From: an uncultured Alistipes sp.
Lineage (GTDB): Bacteria > Bacteroidota > Bacteroidia > Bacteroidales > Rikenellaceae
Assembly: GCA_900542505.1 (NCBI GenBank)
Contig: UQNV01000008.1
Span: 1 to 61,127, forward strand
Direction: 5' to 3'
Length of the DNA stretch: 61,127 bases
This document shows positions 1-7,724 of the stretch, in pieces. The position numbers and the translations under genes were made by a program. The stretch's first letter is position 1; each line of letters opens with the position of its first letter. The notes below the pieces were generated by a model. That model worked only from the letters and a program-made list of their open reading frames with translations, was not told where the DNA came from and ran no database searches.

Positions 1-12
1 AGATCCTGAGAT

Positions 13-46
13 GTCTCGTGGGCTCGGAGATGTGTATAAGAGACAG
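13..46. other. Nextera transposase adapter (read-2 side), artefact
   Basis: The bases match the Nextera read-2 adapter ending in the mosaic end AGATGTGTATAAGAGACAG. The eight bases before it (CCTGAGAT, 5-12) look like an i7 index and the four before that match the end of the flow-cell arm. This is library sequence left in the assembly, not genome; true genomic sequence starts at 47. Confidence 0.97.
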
Positions 47-152
47 ATGTAAGAGCATGCGAGGGCATGCGAGGGCATGGGAACGCAATGGGGCGAGGCG
101 GGATTGCGGCCCCGCGGCAGGGACCGGAGACGTCCCCGAAAGCAACAGGGAC

Positions 153-185
153 AAAAAACTCCCGGACAGAGCGTCTGTCCGGGAG
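153..185 (-). terminator. Rho-independent terminator of the TonB receptor gene
   Basis: A perfect 12-bp stem (CTCCCGGACAGA / TCTGTCCGGGAG, loop of 3) is followed on the minus strand by six T residues, 34 nt past the receptor stop codon. Confidence 0.9.
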
Positions 186-218
186 CCTTCACCGCATGAC
201 GGGCGACGCGGGAGCGCC

Positions 219-2528
219 TCAGATGGCGAACTTCGCCCCGAAGAACCACGTGCGGGGCAGCGAGGGGCCGTAGAAGTAGGCCGCATCCTTCTCGGCACCG
301 CGGTCCAGGTCGCTTTGGAAGCTGTCCAGCACGTTCTTCACGCCGGCGCTCAGCTCCAGCCGCAGCTGGCGCGTGAGGCGGAATTCATAGGCGAGCCGTA
401 TGCCCATGTCCCAGAACGAGGGGGTCATCCGCTCGGTGTCGGCGGCGATGTAGCCGGCATTGTGCTGCACGAGCATCGGTCCCGTGAAGGTGCCGAAGAG
501 CGAGGCCGTAAAGGCGCGCACGGGGGTATACGACGCCGTCAGATAGCCGTAGTGGTCGGGCGAGCGGAACATGCGGCGCTGCGGCGTCACCTCGTCGGAC
601 CACCGCTCGGGCTCGGCGTAGCGGCTGCGCTGGAAGGTGTAGCCCGCCTGCACCTCGAAGCGGCCCGGAATGCCGGCCTTCAGCTCGGCGCTCACTCCGG
701 CGATGGTCGCACCCGAGCCGTTGCGCCGCTCGCGGATGATGTAGCCCTGCTCGTTCTCGCCGATTTTCTCGAGCGTGAAGACATCGTCCAGCAGCGTCCA
801 GAAGCCCTCGACGAGCAGGTTCGTCTGCACGCGCCCGAAGGTGTGGTAGAGGTCGACCGAGCCGCTCACGCTGTGGGAGTACTCGGGCCGCAGGTCGGGG
901 GCGAGTTCGATGAGCGAGACCTTGTTGTCGAGCGCGTCGATGTGCAGGTCCTCGTTGTAGGCCTGGGGGGCGCGGTAGCCGCTCGAGTAGCTCAACCGCA
1001 GGCCGACCTGCTCGTGCGGGGTGTAGCGCAGGTTGACGCGCGGCGAGAAGACGACATTGCGCATGAGGTTGTGCTTGTCGACGCGGCCGCCCAGGAGCAG
1101 ACTGAAGCGGTCGCTGCGCCACTCATTCTGGAAGAAGAGGCCCGTGCTGTGGGTCGTCTGCCGCAGGTCGCGCCCCAGCCCCACGTAGCGGTCGTGCAGC
1201 GCGTTGCCGTTGTACTCGACGCCGGCCGTCAGCTCGGCGGGCGAGAACCAGAGCCGCTCGAACGAGTAGGTGTACTGCGCGCCGGCCACCAGCGTGCGGT
1301 CGCTCGTGGTGCCGTAGGCGTCGGGGTTGCGGCCGGCACCGTAGTAGCTGTTGCGGTCGATGTTCTGCGCCGAGAGGTAGAGCCCCAGCCGGTGGCGGTT
1401 GTCGGGGCTGAAGTAGTCGAACTTCAGCCCGCCGCCGTCAATCTGATGGTCGAGCTGCTCGGCGATGTCGGCGTTGTGGGGCGGCTGGTCGAAGGCGTTG
1501 CCGCCGCGGCGGAACTCGTGGATGTGGTGGTACTCGGCCGTCAGACGGGTATAGGCCGAGGGTTTGTAGTAGGCGCGGAAGCCCGCCGTCTCGGAGTTGA
1601 GCTTCGGGATGTCGGAGAAGCCGTCGCCGTTGCGGTCGTAGGCGTCGCGCTCACGCACCATGCCGAAGAGGTAGACCCCGGCGCGATAGTCGTCCGAGAC
1701 GAAGGCGCCGTTGAGCGAGGCCCCCAGGTCGAGCGAGCCCCCCTCGAGGATGGAGGTCGTTCCCGAGAGCGAGACGGTGTTGCGCTGCGGCTCGCGCGTG
1801 ATGATGTTGACCACGCCGCCGATGGCGTTGGCGCCGAAGAGGGCCGAGCCGCCGCCGCGAATCACCTCGACGCGCTCAATCATCGAGGCGGGGAGCTGCT
1901 CAAGGCCGTAGACCGTGGCCAGCGTGCTGAAGATGGGGCGGCTGTCGAGCAGTATCTGCGAGTACTGCCCCTCCAGGCCGTTGATGCGCAGCTGCACGGT
2001 GCCGCAGTTGCTGCAGTTGTTCTCGACGCGCAGGCCCGACTGGAAGTTCATCGACTCGGCCAGGTTGCACGACGCCGTGGCGTCGAAGAGCTTCTCGCCG
2101 ACCACCGAGACGATGGTGGGCGAATAGCGCTTGTTGCGCTCGGTGCGGCTGGCCGAGACGACCACCTCGTCGACCGAGAGGGCCTCCTCCTCGAGGCTGA
2201 AGTTCACCTCGAGGGTCTTGCCGGCCTCGGTCTCGACCTGCCGACGGGCCGTGCCGTAGCCCACCGACGAGGCGACGAGCGTGAAGCTGCCCGTAGGGAG
2301 GTTCTTGAGGAAGTAGTGGCCCGTGGCGTCGGTCGAGAGGCCGAGGGTGGTCCCCTCGACGGTCACGGTGGCGTAGGCCAGGTGCTCGCCCGTGCGGGCG
2401 TCGACGACGTGGCCCGTGATGTTGGCGTCGCTCGGCCGGCCGGGACGCGCGGGGTGCTCGTCGGCGCGCAGCGGCGCGGCGACGGCAAGGAGCAGCAGGA
2501 GCAGTGCTCCCGCAAGGTATCTTTTCAT
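219..2528 (-). CDS. TonB-dependent outer membrane receptor (probable metal/metallophore uptake)
   Basis: 769-aa outer membrane receptor. I chose the start that gives a clean signal peptide (MKRYLAGALLLLLLAVAAPL); upstream codons in frame are Arg/Pro-rich and unlike protein. Domains in order: signal peptide (1-22), carboxypeptidase-regulatory-like beta-sandwich (about 35-120, GHVVDARTGEHLAYATV), TonB plug (about 125-235, with VIRGGGSALFGANAIGGVVN), then a 22-strand-type barrel to a C-terminal aromatic segment. The plug carries an unusual CSNCG motif just before the QLRINGLEGQYSQILLDSRP stretch. Together with the His-rich small membrane protein encoded upstream on the same strand this suggests a divalent-metal or metallophore substrate, which is inference. 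Energy would come from ExbB/ExbD as encoded near 56-58 kb. A terminator follows the stop codon. Confidence 0.93.
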   Translation of the reverse strand: MKRYLAGALLLLLLAVAAPLRADEHPARPGRPSDANITGHVVDARTGEHLAYATVTVEGTTLGLSTDATGHYFLKNLPTGSFTLVASSVGYGTARRQVETEAGKTLEVNFSLEEEALSVDEVVVSASRTERNKRYSPTIVSVVGEKLFDATASCNLAESMNFQSGLRVENNCSNCGTVQLRINGLEGQYSQILLDSRPIFSTLATVYGLEQLPASMIERVEVIRGGGSALFGANAIGGVVNIITREPQRNTVSLSGTTSILEGGSLDLGASLNGAFVSDDYRAGVYLFGMVRERDAYDRNGDGFSDIPKLNSETAGFRAYYKPSAYTRLTAEYHHIHEFRRGGNAFDQPPHNADIAEQLDHQIDGGGLKFDYFSPDNRHRLGLYLSAQNIDRNSYYGAGRNPDAYGTTSDRTLVAGAQYTYSFERLWFSPAELTAGVEYNGNALHDRYVGLGRDLRQTTHSTGLFFQNEWRSDRFSLLLGGRVDKHNLMRNVVFSPRVNLRYTPHEQVGLRLSYSSGYRAPQAYNEDLHIDALDNKVSLIELAPDLRPEYSHSVSGSVDLYHTFGRVQTNLLVEGFWTLLDDVFTLEKIGENEQGYIIRERRNGSGATIAGVSAELKAGIPGRFEVQAGYTFQRSRYAEPERWSDEVTPQRRMFRSPDHYGYLTASYTPVRAFTASLFGTFTGPMLVQHNAGYIAADTERMTPSFWDMGIRLAYEFRLTRQLRLELSAGVKNVLDSFQSDLDRGAEKDAAYFYGPSLPRTWFFGAKFAI

Positions 2529-2765
2529 GTGGGGTTGTTTCGTTGGGTTGTGAATGGCGGATTGCACGCGCCGCAGGGGTGCGGCACGGCGGGGCGCCGC
2601 CGCGGCGGGGCGGCGCGCAAACGGGGAGCGCGCATGGGTACGATGCACCCGAAAGGTGCACCCGGATGCACGGGACGTGCGCAGGGCATGTAGTGCGGGG
2701 TATGCACGGGGTGTGGAGGCACCGCGGGCGGGATGCTCCCCTCCGGCGGCGGGGCCGGAGCCGGT

Positions 2766-3110
2766 TCAGAGGCAGGGAGGGGCCCGGAGCGGGCAGCTCC
2801 GCATCGGTGCGAAGGAGCGGCGTGCGGGGCGGAGCGGTCCGAAGAGGAAGGTGCGCCCTTCGGGGCAGCGGACCAGGGCTGCGAGCGTCGCGAGGGCCAT
2901 GACCAGCAGCGAGAGGTGGGCGATGAGCTGGAACTGCTGCGCGGAGTGGCTGTGCGTCGGGTTGTCGGCCGGACCCGAATAGGGGTGCGAGTGGACGTAG
3001 AGGAGGCCGTCGATGCGGTGGACGTGGGGGAAGAGCGTCACGCAGCTCCAGTACCCGGCAAAGAGTACCAGAAGCAGCAGGGCGCCTATGTTTTTCAGTC
3101 GTTTACGCAT
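2766..3110 (-). CDS. Small His-rich membrane protein upstream of TonB receptor
   Basis: 114 aa. An N-terminal hydrophobic segment (about 8-24) is followed by a His-rich loop (about 29-60: HVHRIDGLLYVHSHP then HSHS), a second hydrophobic segment (65-82) and a basic, Cys-containing tail. The clustered histidines between two membrane segments look like a metal-binding periplasmic loop. It is co-oriented with the TonB receptor 237 nt downstream and preceded by promoter-like sequences, so the two are probably co-transcribed. I cannot name the family with certainty; small proteins of this kind next to TonB receptors are common in Bacteroidales. Role in metal handling is inference. Confidence 0.75.
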   Translation of the reverse strand: MRKRLKNIGALLLLVLFAGYWSCVTLFPHVHRIDGLLYVHSHPYSGPADNPTHSHSAQQFQLIAHLSLLVMALATLAALVRCPEGRTFLFGPLRPARRSFAPMRSCPLRAPPCL

Positions 3111-3223
3111 CGCACGGACGGTCTGGGGGCAAAGATATGCTTTTTTTTGCGAAACGGAGCGCCGGGCGGCCCCTTTTCGGCGGCCGGGGCGCATTTTCTT
3201 CCGAATCAGGCATTTCGCAAGGG

Positions 3224-3255
3224 CAAAGATAGCGGCGTCGGCAGCGGAAGTCAAA
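3224..3255 (-). promoter_or_regulatory. Bacteroidota promoter for the His-rich protein/TonB receptor operon
   Basis: On the minus strand TTTG (3252-3255), 20-nt spacer, TATCTTTG (3224-3231) fits the Bacteroidota -33/-7 consensus exactly. A second TATCTTTG lies nearer the gene at 3130-3137 but without a matching TTTG. The interval 3111-3488 otherwise contains no gene I can support. Confidence 0.7.
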
Positions 3256-3488
3256 CCCCACTTTTCGGGATATTCCGGCGCGGGCGGAGAGCCGGCAGGC
3301 GGGACAGCAGGGCGGGCTGAGACGGGCCGCAAGGTGAGGATGGGCGCGGCAGAAACGGAGAGAAACCCGCAGCGGGCAGCAGGGGCGGGACCCGGCGAAA
3401 ACGGCCGGCCGCAGACGGAGAGTCGACAGGCAGGACAGCGTAGCGGGCGGGACGAAGCGCTCCGGCGGCAGGCGGCCGCGGGCGGCGG

Positions 3489-4061
3489 CTACCAGCGCAC
3501 GTCGTCGGCCGCATGGCCGTGGAAAAGGCCGCAGACGAGTGTCAGGTATTCGGGCAGCCGCCCGTCGCGGCCCCAGAGCATCTCGATGCCGAAGAGCTCC
3601 GACGCGGTGCGCTCGAGGTCGAAGCCGCACGCTTCGAGCGAGGGCCGCACCCGCTCGGGATGGCGGCACGGGAGCCCTTCGGGGCGGGTGCAGGGCTCGC
3701 CGGGGCAGGCGAAGCACTCCCCCACGCAGGTGAAGGCGCGGCCGCCGAAGCGCCCTTCGAGGTCGAGCAGCCGCTCTTCGAGCCGCAGCCGCTCGGGACG
3801 AATCACCTCGCGCGCCGCGGCAAGGGGCGCCCCGGCCGGGATGGGGGTGATGCGCGTGGCGACGATGAGCGCCGTCGTGCACCCCTCGAAAAGCGATTCG
3901 ACATCGAATCCGAAGGGCGGACAGACCCACGTGGCGCCGTAGCGGGGACAGCTGCGGCAGTAGCCGGCGATGCGGCCGGCATCGCGGAAGCGGGCCAGAT
4001 AGTCGGACAGGGGGAGCGTCGCGGTGAAATCCTCGGCGCGGTAACGAAGCAGAGTTTCCAT
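3489..4061 (-). CDS. DUF2284-type predicted metal-binding protein
   Basis: 190 aa, rich in cysteines arranged as in DUF2284 proteins: YCRSCPRYGATWVCPPFG near residues 30-50 and CVGECFACPGEPCTRPEGLP near 120-140, consistent with an iron-sulfur cluster. The start was chosen at METLLRYRAEDF; upstream in-frame sequence runs into the riboswitch of the opposite strand and is not protein-like. A TATTTTTG box (4065-4072) ends only three bases before this ATG, so the mRNA may be leaderless. Biological role of the family is not established. Confidence 0.85.
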   Translation of the reverse strand: METLLRYRAEDFTATLPLSDYLARFRDAGRIAGYCRSCPRYGATWVCPPFGFDVESLFEGCTTALIVATRITPIPAGAPLAAAREVIRPERLRLEERLLDLEGRFGGRAFTCVGECFACPGEPCTRPEGLPCRHPERVRPSLEACGFDLERTASELFGIEMLWGRDGRLPEYLTLVCGLFHGHAADDVRW

Positions 4062-4148
4062 ACCGCAAAAATAGTCGTTTCGGGGCTCTGCAGGGAGGTT
4101 TGCCGAAAAATTATTGCTCCCGGCGCTCCGATTTTCGGATTTATCCGT

Positions 4149-4156
4149 TATATTTG
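4149..4156 (+). promoter_or_regulatory. Promoter -7 element for the cobalamin riboswitch RNA
   Basis: TATATTTG matches the Bacteroidota -7 element and would start transcription a few bases before the riboswitch. No clear TTTG at the -33 position. Confidence 0.5.
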
Positions 4157-4162
4157 TTCCCG

Positions 4163-4330
4163 GAGATTTGGTTCCGACGCCCCGACCGGGGCAAGGATGA
4201 AAAGGGAATCGGGTGAAAATCCCGGACAGTCCCGCTGCTGTGAAGCTCCGCAAAATTCCGAATATCTCAGCCACTGGCCCTGCGTGCCGGGAAGGCTTCG
4301 GAACAGGAGCAAGTCAGAAGACCTGCCAAA
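4163..4330 (+). promoter_or_regulatory. Cobalamin (B12) riboswitch, apparently orphan
   Basis: The conserved B12-box elements appear in order: GGGAATCGGGTGAAAATCCC (4203-4222), CAGTCCCGCTGCTGTGAAGC shortly after, AGCCACTG (4269-4276), then GCCGGGAAGGC and, at the 3' end, AAGTCAGAAGACCTGCC. This is the normal order of a cobalamin-class aptamer. It is transcribed rightward, away from the DUF2284 gene. In Bacteroidota such switches normally sit directly before B12 uptake or synthesis genes; here no such gene follows, and the next plausible ORF begins 560 nt downstream. Confidence 0.93.
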
Positions 4331-4777
4331 TCGATTCGATGTCGGACTCGCCCGAGGGATGGCCGTTCGATTTCGGAAGCGATTCAACAAGAAAAGAGTA
4401 TCGGAGAAGGAGGGGTACGGACCCTTTCGCCGTTGCAGGGCCCGCCGCGGGCATGCGATGCACTCCCCGCAGCGGAAGCGCACGCCGCACCGCCTGCACC
4501 GGACCGGCAGAGGGCCCGCCGCATGGAGGAGATTGGCCGTCGATGACGGCCGGACCCCGCCCGACGGCCACCCGCGGACGACCGCCGACACCGCAGGCCC
4601 TCACAAAGGACCGCAGGAGGCAGCACCGGCACGCCGCCGTCCGTCCCCGCCAGACCAGGCAGCCGAGGGCCGCCGCCAGCCCCGACTGGCCGCCCTCCGG
4701 GACTTGAATCCGCTCCCGCAAATCATCCGGACCCCACACCCGACGGCCGCCGCATCCGACCCGTTCTTATCCATCCT
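4331..4777 (+). other. 447-nt interval with no recognisable gene
   Basis: Open frames on the plus strand exist but translate into Arg/Pro/His-rich sequence without domains, and one of them runs back through the riboswitch. The interval may be the remains of a lost B12-regulated gene or a long untranslated leader. Confidence 0.6.
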
Positions 4778-4873
4778 AAAAAGGCGCGGCACACAGGGAC
4801 TCGTTGTCTGCCATAATAACAAGTCGTCGAAAAAGTATAGTATAAGAGGTTAGTAACTTGCCGCGCCTTTTTT
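4778..4873 (+). repeat. Long-range inverted repeat ending in poly-T, terminator-like
   Basis: The left arm AAAAAGGCGCGGCA (4778-4791) pairs perfectly over 14 bp with TGCCGCGCCTTTTT (from 4859), enclosing about 67 nt of AT-rich sequence. The right arm runs into seven T residues and lies 20 nt before the next ATG. It could terminate the riboswitch transcript or close a regulatory domain before the 123-aa gene. Confidence 0.6.
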
Positions 4874-4892
4874 TCAAAAAACACGCATCGCC

Positions 4893-5264
4893 ATGAACAT
4901 CGTACTCTACGGATTTCCCGAAGCGGCGACCCGCCGCATTGCCCGCCACTACGCCCTGCAGACCATCGACGCGCCCGAGGAGTTCGGCTCCCGCGGCACG
5001 GGGCTGCTGCTCCACGCAAGGCGGATATCGTCAAACGAACGGCTGCTCGCCTTCTACAACGCCCTGCTGCACCACGAGGAGCGCATCGACGCGGTCATCG
5101 TCTGCGGCGTGGAGGGGTGCAACATGGAGCGCATGCTCCAGTACGGCTCGGCACAGAGCAAGTTCTACTCGCTGAGCGGCACGCTCGACGAGGAGGAGCT
5201 CTTCGACCAGGTGCAGCTCATCCTCGACGCCCGCTTCGCCGAAGGGAACCGCATCAACCTCTGA
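4893..5264 (+). CDS. Conserved-looking hypothetical protein (123 aa)
   Basis: 123 aa, soluble, no signal peptide. It begins MNIVLYGFPEAATRRIARHY, reminiscent of a Rossmann or P-loop beta-strand/loop/helix but without a full Walker A. A central Cys pair occurs in VCGVEGCNM, and the C-terminal half is acidic and helical. Codon use resembles the neighbours, and a bidirectional terminator follows the stop, which supports a real gene. It is the first plausible ORF after the cobalamin riboswitch but separated from it by 560 nt and a terminator-like inverted repeat, so B12 control is only a possibility. I do not recognise the family. Confidence 0.65.
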   Translation: MNIVLYGFPEAATRRIARHYALQTIDAPEEFGSRGTGLLLHARRISSNERLLAFYNALLHHEERIDAVIVCGVEGCNMERMLQYGSAQSKFYSLSGTLDEEELFDQVQLILDARFAEGNRINL

Positions 5265-5300
5265 CCGCCCCGCGCCTCCCGGTGCCGGGAAAGAACATGC

Positions 5301-5340
5301 AGCCCGGACAAATCGCAGGATTCGTCCGGGCTGCCGGTTT
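5301..5340. terminator. Hairpin terminator between convergent genes
   Basis: AGCCCGGACAAATC pairs with GATTCGTCCGGGCT (one mismatch) around a short loop, followed by GCCGGTTT. It sits between the 123-aa gene (plus) and the radical SAM gene (minus) and can serve both. Confidence 0.7.
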
Positions 5341-5380
5341 AGGGTTCGCACCGGACACGAGGACGGGCTGAAGGGAGGGG

Positions 5381-6643
5381 CTACATCAGCCCCATGCGCT
5401 TGCGCGCGAAGGGCATCACCCACGCCGGGGACTGCTGCCTCGAGAGCAGGTCGCGCATCTGCTCCATGTAGGGCTCCACGTGGCGGAAGTAGCGCAGCAG
5501 CCCCTCGCAAAGCGAATTCTTGGGGTAGCCGTCGCTGCCCCGCTCGAAACGGTGCTTGGGACATTCGCCCCGACAGGCGAAATAGTATTTGCAGCGCAGG
5601 CATTCGCGCGGCAGCGTGTTGCGCTTGGCAAGGCCGAATTCGCGCCGCTGCGGCGAACGGTAGATTTCGGCGAGCGTCTGCTCGCGGATGTTGCCCAGCA
5701 GGTATTGGGGATAGACGAAATGGTCGCACGAGTAGACGTCGCCGTTGTGCTCGACCACCAGCGCATCGCCGCACGTCTCGCCCATCGAGCAGACGCCCGG
5801 CTGCACGCCGCACCACTGCGCCAGCGTGGCGTCGAACATCTGGACGTAGTACTGCCCCACGTCGCGGACGACCCACTCGTCGAAGATATCGCACAGGAAG
5901 TTGCCGTAGCCGCGTGCCGAGACCGACCACTCGGCCAGCCGCGCCCCCTCGCGGTCGGGCGAAACAATCAGCGGACGGTGGAAGCCCTCCACGTCGACCA
6001 CATGCTCGACGGCGGGCAGGAACTGCATGTAGCGGCTCCGGACCTCGTCGCGGAAGAAACGGTAGATTTCCGCGCCGCGCCCCTCCGAAAGGCGGTTGAC
6101 GACGCTCAGCGTATTGTACTCCACGCCGCCGCGCCGGAACATCGCGACCGTCTGCATCACCCGCTCGAAGGTCGGCCGTCCGCCCTTCGTCACGCGGAAC
6201 GCATCGTGGATGTCCTGCGGCCCGTCGAGCGAGAGCCCCACCAGGAAGTTGTTCGCGGCAAAGAGCTCGCACCACCGCTCGTCGACCAGCGTGCCGTTGG
6301 TCTGCAACGTGTTTTCGATGCGCTTGCCGTCGGCATACTTCTGCTGGAGCGCCAGGGCTTTCCGGTAAAAGTCGATTCCCAGCAGCAGCGGCTCGCCGCC
6401 GTGCCAGCAGAACTGCACGACGGGGACCTCGTTGGCCTCGATGTACTGGCGGACGTAGCGTTCGAGCAGCTCGTCGCTCATCACCGCCTGACGGCCGCCG
6501 TACTGAACGGCCTTGTCCAGATAGTAGCAGTAGTGGCAGTCGAGGTTGCAGCTCGAACCGGCGGGTTTGAGCATCGTCATGAAGGCCACGGGGGCCGTCT
6601 GTTTCTCGGCGTCGCGGAAGGTGAAAATCGGTTTGTTCTTCAT
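5381..6643 (-). CDS. Anaerobic sulfatase-maturating enzyme-like radical SAM/SPASM protein
   Basis: 420 aa, close to the usual length of anSMEs, which oxidise an active-site Cys or Ser of sulfatases to formylglycine. The radical SAM motif CNLDCHYC gives C32, C36 and C39. WHGGEP and the downstream NGTLVD and LSLDGP segments belong to the SAM-binding barrel. The C-terminal third carries SPASM cysteines for two auxiliary clusters (CSMGETCGD, YSCDHFVYP, CLRCKYYFACRGECPKHR). The start MKNKPIFTFRDAEKQTAP was chosen because upstream in-frame codons are unlike protein. No sulfatase lies in the window, so it probably serves sulfatases encoded elsewhere; another SPASM peptide-modifying role cannot be excluded. 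Confidence 0.9.
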   Translation of the reverse strand: MKNKPIFTFRDAEKQTAPVAFMTMLKPAGSSCNLDCHYCYYLDKAVQYGGRQAVMSDELLERYVRQYIEANEVPVVQFCWHGGEPLLLGIDFYRKALALQQKYADGKRIENTLQTNGTLVDERWCELFAANNFLVGLSLDGPQDIHDAFRVTKGGRPTFERVMQTVAMFRRGGVEYNTLSVVNRLSEGRGAEIYRFFRDEVRSRYMQFLPAVEHVVDVEGFHRPLIVSPDREGARLAEWSVSARGYGNFLCDIFDEWVVRDVGQYYVQMFDATLAQWCGVQPGVCSMGETCGDALVVEHNGDVYSCDHFVYPQYLLGNIREQTLAEIYRSPQRREFGLAKRNTLPRECLRCKYYFACRGECPKHRFERGSDGYPKNSLCEGLLRYFRHVEPYMEQMRDLLSRQQSPAWVMPFARKRMGLM

Positions 6644-6848
6644 GGTCGGGAGGTTCGGGTCGCATGGGCCGCGGCCGGCTGCGGGGAGGGGGCCGGATGC
6701 CGGGCATCGCTCCTCGGGCGGCGCAAAACCGGGGGCTCGGCACACCGGCGTTTGCCGACAGGCCTGCATGCGGGGATAAAGGTACGGCTTTGTTTCGGAA
6801 TTCAGACGCCACACGCCCCGAAAAATCGTCGGAACGGAGCCTCGCCGG

Positions 6849-6880
6849 TTTGCCCGGCTGCGGAAAAATCCGTACCTTTG
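6849..6880 (+). promoter_or_regulatory. Promoter of the GNAT gene
   Basis: TTTG (6849-6852), 20-nt spacer, TACCTTTG (6873-6880): full match to the Bacteroidota consensus, 19 nt before the ATG. Confidence 0.8.
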
Positions 6881-6899
6881 TCCGAAAACCGAATCAGAC

Positions 6900-7475
6900 A
6901 TGAACACCGACCTGCGATTCATTCCGTTCCGCTCGACGGCGGACAAAGGCTGGGAGCAGGCCTGGGCCATCTACCAGGAGTCGTTCCCGCCATGCGAAAA
7001 ACGTTCGCTCGACAACTACGTACGGGCATTCGACGACCCGGCCTTTGCGGCCGAGGGCATCTGGCTGGGCGACTGGCTGGCGGGAATCTTCTTCCGCTGG
7101 AGGGACGAAGGGTTCCACTACCTCGAACACCTGGCCGTCTCGCCCGCCATGCGGGGGCACAACATCGGCTCCGAGGCGCTGGCGGCCTTCTGCCGGAGCG
7201 TCGCCGAACCGGTGGTGCTCGAAATCGAGCCTCCGGTCGAGGAGATTGCCATCCGCCGGCTGCACTTCTACCGGCGTCTGGGGTTCGTCGAGAATCCCTG
7301 CCGCTACATCCACCCCTCCTACGAGGAGCCCTTTGCGCCCCATCCGCTGGTGCTGATGAGCTATCCCGCACCCTTCACGACGGAGCAGCTCCGCCGCACG
7401 GCCGACTTCGTCCGCGAGCGGGTGCTCCGCTATTCGGGCCACAAGAGCCTCACGGAACCCCGTCTGGAGGAGTAG
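6900..7475 (+). CDS. GNAT-family N-acetyltransferase
   Basis: 191 aa. The acetyl-CoA-binding motif A is visible at about 79-97 (HLAVSPAMRGHNIGSEAL, form Q/RxxGxG/A), preceded by strand beta-4 and followed by the FYRRLGFVENP motif typical of GNAT motif B. Acetylates an unknown small molecule or amine. It stands alone between a strong promoter and a bidirectional terminator. Substrate cannot be read from the sequence. Confidence 0.9.
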   Translation: MNTDLRFIPFRSTADKGWEQAWAIYQESFPPCEKRSLDNYVRAFDDPAFAAEGIWLGDWLAGIFFRWRDEGFHYLEHLAVSPAMRGHNIGSEALAAFCRSVAEPVVLEIEPPVEEIAIRRLHFYRRLGFVENPCRYIHPSYEEPFAPHPLVLMSYPAPFTTEQLRRTADFVRERVLRYSGHKSLTEPRLEE

Positions 7476-7642
7476 CCTCCCCCCCCGGCAGGCGACCCGC
7501 GCCCGGGATTCGTCCCGGAGCACCGCGGCCCCACCCGCTGTCGGACTTCGGCCGACCTCCCGACGGCCGCAGTCTCACGCCCGGTCCGCATCCGGCCGGC
7601 ATGGAGCCGCACGGCCGGGAGATGCCGCACAAACCGCAAAAC

Positions 7643-7684
7643 GAAAAAGCCCCGCCTCCCTCAACCGGGAAGCGAGGCTTTTTC
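7643..7684. terminator. Bidirectional terminator
   Basis: An AAAAAGCC...GGCTTTTT hairpin with an inner TCCC/GGGA pairing lies between the convergent GNAT and esterase genes; A- and T-runs on either side suit both strands. Confidence 0.85.
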
Positions 7685-7724
7685 GGCGTCGAAGCGGTCC
7701 GGAGGGGTCCCCCGCCGCCGGAGG

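Noticed and set aside
18..2693. 891-aa open frame antisense to the TonB receptor
   Set aside because: It begins inside the adapter, has Val/Glu/Arg/Ala-rich composition and no domain; it is the complement of a real GC-rich gene.
4213..4707. 164-aa plus-strand frame after the riboswitch
   Set aside because: It begins within the aptamer and reads as Arg/Pro/Thr-rich noise.
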